Below the pieces are notes generated by a model. That model had not been told where the DNA came from. It saw only the letters and a list, made by a program, of their open reading frames with translations, and did no database searches. A DNA stretch of 64,000 nucleotides from JAHELQ01 sp964491915 (GTDB lineage Bacteria > Acidobacteriota > Aminicenantia > UBA2199), in the NCBI GenBank assembly GCA_964491915.1, contig CAZBHS010000007.1, forward strand, positions 84,642-148,641, read 5' to 3'. Both the position numbers and the translations under genes were made by a program. Below, in pieces: positions 25,350-33,763 of this stretch (its first letter is position 1; each line of letters begins with the position of its first letter).

Positions 25350-26160
25350 GTGATTGTATGTCCTTGAAGTCGAAGTGTTGGTTTAGGTCGCCGAGAAAGG
25401 CGAGAGCGTTGTTCCAGGTCAGCGTCGCCAGTTCGGCTTCGTCCATATTTAGAAGCCCGGCTGCCTGTTTCAGGACCAACGGAAGATTGGCCGGTTGGTT
25501 GGGGATTGTTTTATCCACCTTCCCGTCTATCTGCGGCGGGATGTCGGGGGAATCGGTTTCCAGAAGCAATCGCTCCGGTGGGACTCTCACGATGGAGGCG
25601 CGCAATTTTTTGCTGTTGTCGCGGGTGATGGCGGCGGTGAAGGAGAAATAGCATCCCAACGCCGCCAACGTCTCGATTTGTTCCGGCCCTCCGCTATAGG
25701 CGTGCAATTGGACGGCTACATCTGAATTGCGGTAATTTTTCAGAACCGGAATGAGATGATGCCAGGCTTTGAGGCAATGGACGCTCACCGGCCGTTGGAG
25801 TTCCGCCGCCACTTCCATGTGCCGTTCAAACGCCCGCAATTGGAGATCCAGGGATTTTTTTCTGAACATCAAGTCCAGACCGGTCTCTCCCACCACTGAG
25901 GGGGTGAGGAGGAGGTACTCTTTCAACCGGTCGAACCAATCCGCCGGCGCTTGCTTCACATACCAGGGATGAAGTCCGAATGCCGGGACAACGTCCGGCC
26001 AGTTGCGGCTGATTTCCAAAACATCCTGCCAATCTTCCACCATGCTGCCGCAGCACAAATACCCCTGGACTCCGGCCTCAAAGGCGCGTCGCATCAGATC
26101 GTCTATGTTTTGGTAAATGCGTTTGTCTTGTAAATGGAGGTGGGTGTCGAATAAAGGCAT
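25330..26160 (-). CDS. tatD: TatD-family metal-dependent DNase/hydrolase
   Basis: With the ATG at 26160 the protein has 276 residues, normal for TatD. It begins PLFDTHLHLQD (metal-binding His-x-His), followed by GLHPWYV, GETGLDLM (Glu ligand), SVHCLKAW, LHAYSGG and LLETDSPDIPP (Asp ligand). TatD enzymes are 3'-5' exonucleases or D-aminoacyl-tRNA-deacylase-like hydrolases. A longer start at 26217 is open, but GAGGA lies before the ATG at 26160, and MPLFDTHLH is the expected N-terminus. Confidence 0.92.
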   Translation of the reverse strand: MPLFDTHLHLQDKRIYQNIDDLMRRAFEAGVQGYLCCGSMVEDWQDVLEISRNWPDVVPAFGLHPWYVKQAPADWFDRLKEYLLLTPSVVGETGLDLMFRKKSLDLQLRAFERHMEVAAELQRPVSVHCLKAWHHLIPVLKNYRNSDVAVQLHAYSGGPEQIETLAALGCYFSFTAAITRDNSKKLRASIVRVPPERLLLETDSPDIPPQIDGKVDKTIPNQPANLPLVLKQAAGLLNMDEAELATLTWNNALAFLGDLNQHFDFKDIQSHDSRTF

Positions 26161-26188
26161 GTTTCGTTCCTCACAAAATGGAAATGTA

Positions 26189-26217
26189 ATTATTACAGGT
26201 AAATTTTTCCCTGTCAA
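26189..26217 (-). promoter_or_regulatory. promoter of tatD-tcdA operon
   Basis: On the minus strand TTGACA (26217-26212) and AATAAT (26194-26189) are 17 bases apart. Transcription would start near 26182, about 22 bases before the tatD ATG. Confidence 0.6.
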
Positions 26218-26281
26218 GAAGCTAAATTTCTGAGCGCTCTAAACTAGGTAGATTTTGTGAAAATTCAATGTTAACGAAATC

Positions 26282-26310
26282 TTTACAATTAGGTAGCGAA
26301 AGTGTATAAT
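26282..26310 (+). promoter_or_regulatory. upstream sigma70-type promoter of pst operon
   Basis: TTTACA (26282-26287), a 17-base spacer and TATAAT (26305-26310). A TTAACG at 26271-26276 sits exactly one 11-bp period before the -35, so PhoB could touch this promoter too. It may give basal expression in addition to the box-driven promoter at 26348-26401. Confidence 0.5.
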
Positions 26311-26347
26311 TCGGTTAGATGAAGATTTATAGGGGAAATGAGGGTTC

Positions 26348-26401
26348 TTGACGGAAAATTAACATTAGCTTTATCCTGGCTTAACAGAGAAAAATGATAC
26401 T
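26348..26401 (+). promoter_or_regulatory. Pho box array and promoter of pstS
   Basis: Four hexamers with exactly 5-base gaps (11-bp period): TTGACG 26348, TTAACA 26359, TTTATC 26370 and TTAACA 26381. Nine bases later comes a -10-like GATACT (26396-26401). This matches the layout of PhoB/PhoP direct-repeat sites that replace a -35 box. The same four-hexamer plan, with the same odd third unit and the same 9-base gap, precedes the porin gene at 34974. The repeat is seen directly; PhoB as the binder is inferred from the pst-phoBR operon that follows. Confidence 0.8.
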
Positions 26402-26449
26402 ATAGCCTCAGTTTTGGGGGCAACCCCTGAATCTATTAGGAGGAAAATA

Positions 26450-27274
26450 ATGAGATTATTCTTGGGTCTTTTAGTATCAATGGTGTTAGTTCTAAATGTG
26501 CCGCCTCTGGTGGCGAAGGAAAAAATCGTAATTGACGGTTCCACCACCGTGGGGCCCATCGCCAAGGCGTTCGCAGAATATTATATGGGTCAGAATCCCG
26601 GCGTAAATATCACGGTCAGCGAATCCGGTAGCGGTAACGGCGCCAAAAGCTTGATCAACAATGCCTGCCAGGTGGCGGATATGTCCCGTTTCATGAAAGC
26701 CAAAGAATTTAAAGCCGCCGTGGAAAAGGGAATCAATCCGGTGGCCCACGTCGTTGCCCTCGACGGTATCGCCATTGTACTGCATCCCTCCAATCCGGTC
26801 AAAGAATTGACTGTCCAGCAGGTTAGAGATATCTATCTTGGCAAATACAAAAACTGGAAAGAGCTGGGCGGTCCAGACAAAAGGATTGTCATGATCTCCA
26901 GGGACACCAATTCCGGTACGTTCGAAACCTTCGAAAATCTGGTTATGAAAAAACAGAAGATCGCTGAAGGTTGCGAATATGTCGGCAGCAACGGCGCCAT
27001 CCGCGGCAGAGTCCAGAGCACCCCGGCAGCCGTCGGTTACCTGGGCTTGGGATTCCTCGACAGGTCCGTCAAAGGTTTGAAAATCGACGGCGTTTATCCC
27101 ACCTCCCGGACCATTGCCGGCGGTAAGTATCCTATCGCCCGTCCGCTTTACATGTTCACCAACGGATATCCCAAAATGGGTTCCCACCTGTACCGGTTCG
27201 TCACCATCCACCTGACCAGGGAAGGCCAGGAAATCGTAAAAAGAATCGGATTTGTTCCTGTAACCGAATATTAA
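26450..27274 (+). CDS. pstS: periplasmic phosphate-binding protein
   Basis: PstS captures phosphate for the PstCAB transporter. The 274-residue precursor has a signal peptide (LFLGLLVSMVLVLNVPPLVA), then IDGSTTVGPIAKAFAEYY and SESGSGNGAKSLINN, whose Ser/Gly loops bind phosphate, DMSRFMKAKE, and SRDTNSGTFETF. Sequence and length fit the PstS group with ABC-type solute-binding fold. AGGAGG lies 7 bases before the ATG at 26450; a longer in-frame start at 26414 would bury the signal peptide. It is the first gene of pstSCAB-phoU-phoB-phoR, controlled by the upstream box. Confidence 0.95.
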   Translation: MRLFLGLLVSMVLVLNVPPLVAKEKIVIDGSTTVGPIAKAFAEYYMGQNPGVNITVSESGSGNGAKSLINNACQVADMSRFMKAKEFKAAVEKGINPVAHVVALDGIAIVLHPSNPVKELTVQQVRDIYLGKYKNWKELGGPDKRIVMISRDTNSGTFETFENLVMKKQKIAEGCEYVGSNGAIRGRVQSTPAAVGYLGLGFLDRSVKGLKIDGVYPTSRTIAGGKYPIARPLYMFTNGYPKMGSHLYRFVTIHLTREGQEIVKRIGFVPVTEY

Positions 27275-27321
27275 TGGCTTCCCATTCCTGATTTTGGAGC
27301 AAAGAGCCGGGAAAATTAGCC

Positions 27322-28458
27322 GTGAATAACGAGACAAAAAAGAGTATTATAATAAGCAAAGGAACCAGCCGCATGAGGCGGTTGGTTTCTTTTTCCATCG
27401 AGGGATTCTTATTTTTGGTTACGTCGATGTCCGCGATGGCGGTATTGTTCATTATTCTTTACATCGCCAGGGACGCGTTGCCGTTTTTCCAATTGCGGGG
27501 CATCGGGGAATTTTTCACCAGTATTCGATGGTATCCTTCGGGAGATCCCGCGGAATTCGGATCTCTGGCAATTATTTTCGGCAGCGCGATGGTTACGTTC
27601 TTGTCCACCCTATTGGCTGTGCCGCTGGCCATTGCGTCCTCAGTCAGTTTGAGCGATATCCTGCCCTTTTCGGTGCGGCAAGCGGTGAAGCCGGTGATCG
27701 AGATCATCGCCGCGATCCCTTCTGTTGCCTACGGTTTTTTCGCGTTGGTGGTATTCGCCCCGATTTTGCAAGAGCGAGGGGGTCATCTGTTGGGGATCTT
27801 GGTATGGCTATTCGGCCTTCCTATCGGCACCATCCTGATTTTTGCCCTTAGCGACGTCGTGTCGGACCGGTTGGACAAAGCCAAATTGCGAATGGTTATT
27901 TTTTTTGTTTTAGAACTATTGCTTTTCGCCGGATTGTATAGACTTTTCAGCATTTTTAACGGCATCGCCATTTCCAGCGGTACCAACGCGTTGAACGTTT
28001 CGGTGATTCTGGCCATCATGGCCCTCCCCACCATCGTCAGTGTGGCGGAAGATTCATTGCAAGCGGTGGGCCGCGAGTTGCGGGAAGGGAGTTACGCCCT
28101 GGGCGCCACCCGCACCGAGACAATCTTCAAGGTGGTGATTCCCGCCGCCAAATCCGGTATCATCGCCGCCGTCATTTTAGGGGTGATGCGGGCCGTCGGC
28201 GAAACCATGGTGGTGTGGATGGCCTCTGGAAACGCGGCCCAAGTGCCGGAGCCCTGGTTCGATATTTTCCAGCCCATCCGCACCCTCACCGCCACCATTG
28301 CCGGCGATATGGGAGAAGCGGATCATGTGACGGGATCGGCCCGGTACCATGTGTTGTTCGCCATGGCGTCGTTCTTGTTGATGTTTTCATTTATCAGTAA
28401 TTTTATCAGTGAGTGGATCGTGGTACGGTCCAGGAAAAAATGGGGGACAGGCTCATGA
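27322..28458 (+). CDS. pstC: phosphate ABC transporter permease PstC
   Basis: A 378-residue inner-membrane permease with about six transmembrane segments (for example FLVTSMSAMAVLFIILYIA and VFLSTLLAVPLAIASSV-like FLSTLLAVPLAIASSV). The EAA-type loop for contacting PstB is ELREGSYALGATRTETIFKV near 275. PIEIIAAIPS-like VIEIIAAIPSVAYGFFALVV is the conserved permease core. It starts with GTG at 27322, 47 bases after pstS; the stop overlaps the pstA start (ATGA). Confidence 0.93.
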   Translation: MNNETKKSIIISKGTSRMRRLVSFSIEGFLFLVTSMSAMAVLFIILYIARDALPFFQLRGIGEFFTSIRWYPSGDPAEFGSLAIIFGSAMVTFLSTLLAVPLAIASSVSLSDILPFSVRQAVKPVIEIIAAIPSVAYGFFALVVFAPILQERGGHLLGILVWLFGLPIGTILIFALSDVVSDRLDKAKLRMVIFFVLELLLFAGLYRLFSIFNGIAISSGTNALNVSVILAIMALPTIVSVAEDSLQAVGRELREGSYALGATRTETIFKVVIPAAKSGIIAAVILGVMRAVGETMVVWMASGNAAQVPEPWFDIFQPIRTLTATIAGDMGEADHVTGSARYHVLFAMASFLLMFSFISNFISEWIVVRSRKKWGTGS

Positions 28459-29801
28459 AACTGGAAACCCGGAAAATGCTCGACAAGTCCTTCAGCGGCA
28501 TGGGATTCGTTTCAATCTTCCTATTGTCCGCCTCCCTGGTCATGGTGTTGGCCCCAATCTTCGCCAGAGGCATCGGCGCCTTCATATTTAAAGAAACCAT
28601 CGAGTTTCGCCGCTTCAATTACGAAAAGTTCGGGCGCGGCGACAAACAGGAATTGGAAGAGGAAATTCGCCTTGTGGAAGGGAAACGGCAGTATGTCTAT
28701 CAATTACTGGACAAGCTGGAGCGGCAAATCGAGAACGAAGAGATTCCCGACGCCTATGAATATGAACCTAAGTTGGAAGAGATAAAATTTTTGGTTCATG
28801 AATTATTAGGACCCAGACCCGGTGTTGACCGTCCGGTGATGTTGAGGGACCAATTCGGCAAAACCCGTTGGGAAAAAGCCCTGCAACAATTGCACCATAT
28901 TACGACGGTGGAAAAATGGGATTATTCCAACGGCGACGAGATGGGCAAAAAAGTGTTCGCCCCCCGCAAGGAGGAGTTCAAAGGGTCTGCCGTCGAGCCG
29001 ATGTTTTCTTATATGGAAGAGAATCTCGAAGCGATGATGCGGCCCCGTTGGACGTTCTATTGGCGGTTTTTATTCGATGATTCCTTCGACGCCCATCTCT
29101 TCGGCGGTATTTGGGCCGAAGTGTTGGGAACAATATACCTGGCGCTGGGCACGATGTTGTTCGCCATTCCCATGGGGGTGATCGCCGCCGTGTATCTGAC
29201 TGAATTCGCCTCCGCAGGAAAAATCGTCAGCTTTCTGAGGATTTGCATCAGCACCCTGGCGGGGGTTCCCAGTATTGTCTTCGGTCTCTTTGGTCTGGCC
29301 TTTTTTATTAACACAATGAAAGTGTCCAATTCCAAAAGTGTGCTGGCCGGTTCGTTGACCCTGGCGCTATTGGTGCTTCCCACCATCATCCGCGCCTCCG
29401 AAGAGGCTATCATGGCGGTGCCTAAAACCTATAAAGAGGCGGCGCTGAGTCTGGGGGCCGGCAAATTGAAGGCTGTGGCCACCGTTATATTACCGGCGGC
29501 GTTGCCGGGGATTTTGACCGGAGTCGTCATCAGTATGGGGCGCGCGGCCGGAGAGACCGCCCCGATTATTTTTACCGCCGCCGTCAGTGTCGGCAAACCG
29601 CTGACATTGTTCCAGACTTTGACCCAACCGACTCCGGCGTTGCCCTGGAACATCTACAATCTGGTGACTGAGCACGAGGCGGTGGATCAGATCCGGCACG
29701 TCCAGTTCGGCATGGTGTTTACATTGGTGTTGCTGGTGTTGCTTTTGAATCTGGCCGCCATTATAATGAGAGCGAAGATCGCTAAAAAATTGAGAGGATA
29801 G
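28455..29801 (+). CDS. pstA: phosphate ABC transporter permease PstA with long periplasmic insert
   Basis: At 448 residues this PstA is well above the usual 280-300. Transmembrane segment 1 spans about 18-45. An insertion of roughly 170 residues (46-215), charged and partly coiled-coil-like (EELEEEIRLVEGKRQ-like ELEEEIRLVEGKRQYVYQ), then precedes the ordinary permease core. The EAA loop is KTYKEAALSLGAGKLKAV near 332, and GRAAGETAPIIFTAAV is typical of PstA. The insert should face the periplasm and could contact PstS or sense something there; this is inference. The ATG overlaps the pstC stop. A start at 28413 is open but lies inside pstC. Confidence 0.92.
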   Translation: MKLETRKMLDKSFSGMGFVSIFLLSASLVMVLAPIFARGIGAFIFKETIEFRRFNYEKFGRGDKQELEEEIRLVEGKRQYVYQLLDKLERQIENEEIPDAYEYEPKLEEIKFLVHELLGPRPGVDRPVMLRDQFGKTRWEKALQQLHHITTVEKWDYSNGDEMGKKVFAPRKEEFKGSAVEPMFSYMEENLEAMMRPRWTFYWRFLFDDSFDAHLFGGIWAEVLGTIYLALGTMLFAIPMGVIAAVYLTEFASAGKIVSFLRICISTLAGVPSIVFGLFGLAFFINTMKVSNSKSVLAGSLTLALLVLPTIIRASEEAIMAVPKTYKEAALSLGAGKLKAVATVILPAALPGILTGVVISMGRAAGETAPIIFTAAVSVGKPLTLFQTLTQPTPALPWNIYNLVTEHEAVDQIRHVQFGMVFTLVLLVLLLNLAAIIMRAKIAKKLRG

Positions 29802-29804
29802 AAC

Positions 29805-30584
29805 ATGAGTGTGGCTGAAGCGAAAAAAATACAATCGCATGTCTATTCGGAGAACTTTTCGGTCTTTTATGGGGAGAACGAGGCCATCAAAAAGGTGTCG
29901 CTCGAGATTCCCGCCCATAAGGTGACCGCCATTATCGGTCCCAGCGGTTGCGGTAAGAGCACATACCTGCGCGCCATCAACCGCATGAACGACTTGATCC
30001 CCAATTGCCGTACCAAAGGGAAATTCTTTTTTGAGGATGAAGAGATTTACGGGCCGTTAGCGGATCCGGTGCTGCTGCGACGCCGCATCGGCATGGTGTT
30101 TCAGAAACCCAATCCCTTCCCCAAATCTATTTTGGACAATATCGCCTATGGCCCCCGGCTGCAAGGCATCAAGAAGAAAAGCGACCTCTATGAATTGGTG
30201 GAACGCAGCTTGCGCGATGCAGCTCTGTGGTCCGAAGTGAAGGACCGCCTCGATGGCAACGCCCTCGGCTTGTCCGGCGGGCAGCAGCAGCGATTGTGCA
30301 TTGCCCGGGCATTGGCTGTCGATCCTGAGATCCTGCTGATGGACGAGCCCACCTCGGCCCTCGATCCCCGCGCCACAGCCAGAATCGAAGATCTCATCGG
30401 TGAATTGCGAGGGCGGTACACTATTATTATTGTAACCCACAACATGCAGCAAGCGGCGAGGGTTTCCGACTATACCTCCTTCTTTTACGAAGGAGATTTG
30501 GTGGAATTCGCCCCCACCGGAGAGTTGTTCACCAATCCCCGGGAAAAGAAGACCGAGGAATACATCACCGGCCGGTTCGGCTAA
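29805..30584 (+). CDS. pstB: phosphate ABC transporter ATPase
   Basis: PstB drives phosphate import and, with PhoU, reports transport state to PhoR. The 259 residues contain Walker A GPSGCGKST near 46, Q-loop VFQKPNPFPKS (the PstB-specific NPF), the signature LSGGQQQRLCIARALA, Walker B ILLMDEPTSALDP, and the His switch VTHNMQQA. All catalytic residues are present. It begins 3 bases after pstA and ends 15 bases before phoU, with GGAGG in the gap. Confidence 0.97.
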   Translation: MSVAEAKKIQSHVYSENFSVFYGENEAIKKVSLEIPAHKVTAIIGPSGCGKSTYLRAINRMNDLIPNCRTKGKFFFEDEEIYGPLADPVLLRRRIGMVFQKPNPFPKSILDNIAYGPRLQGIKKKSDLYELVERSLRDAALWSEVKDRLDGNALGLSGGQQQRLCIARALAVDPEILLMDEPTSALDPRATARIEDLIGELRGRYTIIIVTHNMQQAARVSDYTSFFYEGDLVEFAPTGELFTNPREKKTEEYITGRFG

Positions 30585-30599
30585 AAGAGGAGGATACCA

Positions 30600-31271
30600 A
30601 TGGGAAAACATCTACGTCGGGCGATTCATACGATGATGAATCGCTTGATCGCTATGAGCGCCAGGGTTGAAGAGAATGTGAGATTAGCGGTCCGGGCCGT
30701 GGAAGAGCGCGATGAAGGATTGGCTCAAAAGGCCCTGGCTATGGATGCCGAGATCGATCAGATGGAAATCGATATTGAAGAGGAATGCTTGCAAATTTTA
30801 GCCCTCCACCAACCGGTGGCCATCGATCTACGCTATATTGTCGCCTCCTTGAAGATCAACAATGATCTGGAACGGATCGGGGATTTGGCTCTCGATATCG
30901 CTAAACACGCGAGTATCTTGATCCCCGCCCCTGTCACCGTAAAAAAATTCAAGTTCTGCGATTTGTATGAAGCGGTGCAAGGGATGCTGCGGGACAGCCT
31001 TGATTCGGTGGTCAATCTGGATCCCGAGAAAGCCTTCGCAGTCATGAGGGCCGATGATTTGGTGGATGAAATGAATCGCGGGATGTGCTCGGCGGTGCTT
31101 CTAGAAATTAAAGACGATCCTGAGAACGCCGAAATTCTAATTCAGAACATGCATATTTCCAGGCGGTTGGAGCGCATTGCCGATTTGGCCACAAACATCG
31201 CCGAAGATCTGATTTATCTGACCCGGGGCGAGATTGTCAGACATGGGAATGTCAATGAGAAAGACAAATAA
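30600..31271 (+). CDS. phoU: phosphate transport regulator PhoU
   Basis: PhoU is a cytoplasmic helical-bundle protein that binds PstB and PhoR and silences the Pho response when phosphate is plentiful. The 223-residue sequence shows the two repeated three-helix halves: AVEERDEGLAQKALAMDAEID with CLQILALHQPVAIDLRYIVA in the first, and MRADDLVDEMNR with RRLERIADLATNIAEDLIYL in the second. E-R-I-G-D and E-R-I-A-D are the metal-binding boxes. GAGGAGG precedes the ATG. Confidence 0.95.
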   Translation: MGKHLRRAIHTMMNRLIAMSARVEENVRLAVRAVEERDEGLAQKALAMDAEIDQMEIDIEEECLQILALHQPVAIDLRYIVASLKINNDLERIGDLALDIAKHASILIPAPVTVKKFKFCDLYEAVQGMLRDSLDSVVNLDPEKAFAVMRADDLVDEMNRGMCSAVLLEIKDDPENAEILIQNMHISRRLERIADLATNIAEDLIYLTRGEIVRHGNVNEKDK

Positions 31272-31298
31272 TCTTTGAATGCAATGATGGAGAATAAT

Positions 31299-31994
31299 AT
31301 GATAAAGGAAAAGCCGCTGATCGCGGCTGTGGATGACGAAGAGGATATTCTCGAACTCATCCGTGTGAATCTCGAGAAATCGGGATTCCGGGTGAAGACA
31401 TTTCTCAGGGCGAAGCCGTTGTTCGATTTTTTATCGGACCATCAGCCGGACTTGATCCTGCTGGATCTCATGCTGCCGGACTTCGACGGTCTGGAAGTAT
31501 GCAAGGCGTTGCGTAACGATAGCCGCTGGCAGGAAATCCCCATCCTCATGCTCACCGCTAAAGGTGATGAAGCGGATGTGGTGCTGGGATTGGAGGTGGG
31601 GGCCGACGATTATGTCGTCAAACCCTTCTCTCCCAAAGAATTGGCCGCCAGGATCCGGGCGGTGCTGCGCCGGTCCAACGGGCAAAAAACCGGGGAGAGC
31701 GATGAACTGGTTATCGGCGGCATCCTGAAAATCGACCTCAACCGCCACGAAGTGTATGTTGAGGGAAAACCGGTCCATCTCACCCGCACGGAGTTCACCA
31801 TACTGAACGCGATGGCGGAAAAACCCGGCTGGGTGTACTCCAGGGAAAAGCTTCTGGGGCGACTCTGGGGCGATGAAAAATTCGTCATCGACCGCACCAT
31901 CGATGTGCATATCAAAAATTTGCGGGACAAGCTGGGAGAGGCCGGCAAATGGATAAAAAATGTGAGAGGAGTGGGCTATAAGCTGGAGCCATGA
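31299..31994 (+). CDS. phoB: phosphate regulon response regulator
   Basis: An OmpR/PhoB-family regulator, 231 residues from the ATG at 31299. The receiver domain has acidic D12-D13, the phosphorylation site Asp56 in LILLDLMLP, a conserved Thr in MLTAKGDE and Lys in VVKPFSPKEL. The C-terminal winged helix includes LTRTEFTILNAMAEKPGWVY and VDVHIKNLRDKL (VIDRTIDVHIKNLRDKL here) and ends RGVGYKL. It should bind the 11-bp-spaced boxes before pstS and the porin. The ATG at 31299 has GGAG 6 bases upstream; earlier TTG/ATG starts lack this. The phoR ATG overlaps its end. Confidence 0.92.
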   Translation: MIKEKPLIAAVDDEEDILELIRVNLEKSGFRVKTFLRAKPLFDFLSDHQPDLILLDLMLPDFDGLEVCKALRNDSRWQEIPILMLTAKGDEADVVLGLEVGADDYVVKPFSPKELAARIRAVLRRSNGQKTGESDELVIGGILKIDLNRHEVYVEGKPVHLTRTEFTILNAMAEKPGWVYSREKLLGRLWGDEKFVIDRTIDVHIKNLRDKLGEAGKWIKNVRGVGYKLEP

Positions 31995-33763
31995 GACGGA
32001 CAATTTTTGTAAAGACGTTTTGGGGATATTTGATTATCACGGTTTTTGTTACACTGTTAATGACTCTATTCGCGTTCCAGACCATAAAAAAATGGCATGT
32101 CCGCAATTTGACCGAGGATTTGCACCGGCTGGGCACAGCGGTGGAGCCGGTGGTTCTGAACATGCTGACCGGCAAATCCACCGCCACTGATGTGGACCGT
32201 TATGTCAAGGATTTGGGCAAAGCCCTGTCGATTCGATTGACCGTCATTTTACCCGGCGGCGCTGTTCTGGCCGATTCCCTGTCGAAGCCTGCTTCCATGG
32301 AGGATCATGGGGACAGGCCGGAAATTAAGCAGGCCTTCACCGGAGAGGTGTCTGAATATATTCGCTTCAGTACCACCATGATGTCGGACATGCTTTATCT
32401 CGCTATTCCGGTTAAACAGGGGGATATGGTGAGCGCGGTCCTGAGGCTCAGCCTGTTTATCGAAGACATCAGGGAGCTGAGAAAAGAGATCGAGTCGCGA
32501 ATCGCGACAGTCGCATTACTATTGATTTTTGTCTCGCTTATTTTAACCTATGTTGTCTCCCGCGGCATTGCCCGGCCGGTCATCGAGTTGGCCGGCGCGT
32601 CAAAAAAAGTGGCCTCCGGCGATTTCAACGTGCGGGTGTTTCCCCGGGACAAAGGCGAGTTAGGCGAACTGGCCGTCAGTTTTAACGAGATGATCCTGCG
32701 GCAAAAAGAATTATTCGAAGATATGAAAGCCAAACGGGAAGAATTGACCGCCATCATTACCTCCATCAACGAGGGGCTACTGGTGCTGGATAAAGAGGGC
32801 GCCATTCTTCTCACCAACCGGAGTTTTGATAAAATGATGGGCACAGACGAACCAATGGGGAAAAAATATTGGGAAGTCTTTCGCAGCAGCGAATTCTATG
32901 AATTGATTCAGCGTCTTAAAATAGAGGGCGACCGTATAAAAGGCGAACTTCACTTGAATGGCCATGACTTTATCGCCAGTTGCACGTTACTTCTCACCCG
33001 CGACGCCGTGGTGGTCACCCTCCACGATATCACCGAACGAAAAAAACTCGAAATCATCAAACGGGACTTCGTCTCCAATGTCTCCCATGAATTGAAGACC
33101 CCCCTCACCTCTATCAAAGGCTTCGCCGAGACATTGCTGGAAGACGCGGATGGGGAAAGCCGGAAATATATCGATATCATCCTCAAAAATACCGGCCGCA
33201 TGGTCCGCATTGTCCAGGACTTGCTGATATTGTCGCGCCTCGAGGAACGGACCGATAGCGTCAGTATCGAGACTCTGGACCTGCGGGAATTGGTTCAAGA
33301 CACCATGAAGCAATTCGACCCGGTGATCAAAGAAAGAGAGTTGGAGATGGGATTCGAAGCCGGTCCCGGTAAGATGACGGTGAAAGGGGACAGGTTCGGC
33401 CTCGAAGATTTGTTCACCAACTTGCTGGACAACGCGGTTCGCTATACCGAGACAGGCGGTGTGTGGATCCGTTTGGCCATCGAGGAGAAGTGGGTTGTGT
33501 GTGAGATCAGGGATACCGGCATCGGTATCGATCAGAATCATCTGGAGAGGATTTTCGAACGGTTCTACGTCGTTGACGCCTCCCGCTCCCGCGCCACCGG
33601 AGGTACAGGACTGGGTCTCTCCATCGTCAAGCACATCGTCCTGCTCCATAAAGGCGAGATCACTGTCAAGAGCATCCCGGAAACCGGTACGACTGTCCTG
33701 GTGAAATTGCCGTTGTCAGGACAACAAACGGACGCGGGAGAAGATATAGTCGAGGGGTTCTGA
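31991..33763 (+). CDS. phoR: phosphate regulon sensor histidine kinase
   Basis: A 590-residue membrane kinase. TM1 spans about 10-28, an extracytoplasmic sensor 30-170, TM2 about 173-193 (ATVALLLIFVSLILTYVVS), HAMP 195-245, a PAS domain 250-350, HisKA with the phospho-His in SNVSHELKTPL near 366, and HATPase with N-box TNLLDNAVRYTE, G1 RDTGIGID and G2 GGTGLGLSIVKH. This is the PhoR/PnpS-type plan with a periplasmic loop longer than that of E. coli PhoR. It starts on an ATGA overlap with phoB. The last 48 bases overlap the end of the convergent phosphoesterase gene. Confidence 0.92.
   Translation: MRRTIFVKTFWGYLIITVFVTLLMTLFAFQTIKKWHVRNLTEDLHRLGTAVEPVVLNMLTGKSTATDVDRYVKDLGKALSIRLTVILPGGAVLADSLSKPASMEDHGDRPEIKQAFTGEVSEYIRFSTTMMSDMLYLAIPVKQGDMVSAVLRLSLFIEDIRELRKEIESRIATVALLLIFVSLILTYVVSRGIARPVIELAGASKKVASGDFNVRVFPRDKGELGELAVSFNEMILRQKELFEDMKAKREELTAIITSINEGLLVLDKEGAILLTNRSFDKMMGTDEPMGKKYWEVFRSSEFYELIQRLKIEGDRIKGELHLNGHDFIASCTLLLTRDAVVVTLHDITERKKLEIIKRDFVSNVSHELKTPLTSIKGFAETLLEDADGESRKYIDIILKNTGRMVRIVQDLLILSRLEERTDSVSIETLDLRELVQDTMKQFDPVIKERELEMGFEAGPGKMTVKGDRFGLEDLFTNLLDNAVRYTETGGVWIRLAIEEKWVVCEIRDTGIGIDQNHLERIFERFYVVDASRSRATGGTGLGLSIVKHIVLLHKGEITVKSIPETGTTVLVKLPLSGQQTDAGEDIVEGF

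Noticed and set aside
26319..26351. Possible leaderless decapeptide (ATG 8 bases after the TATAAT at 26305)
   Set aside because: Ten codons with no similarity; a start codon at this distance can arise by chance, and the main ribosome site is at pstS.
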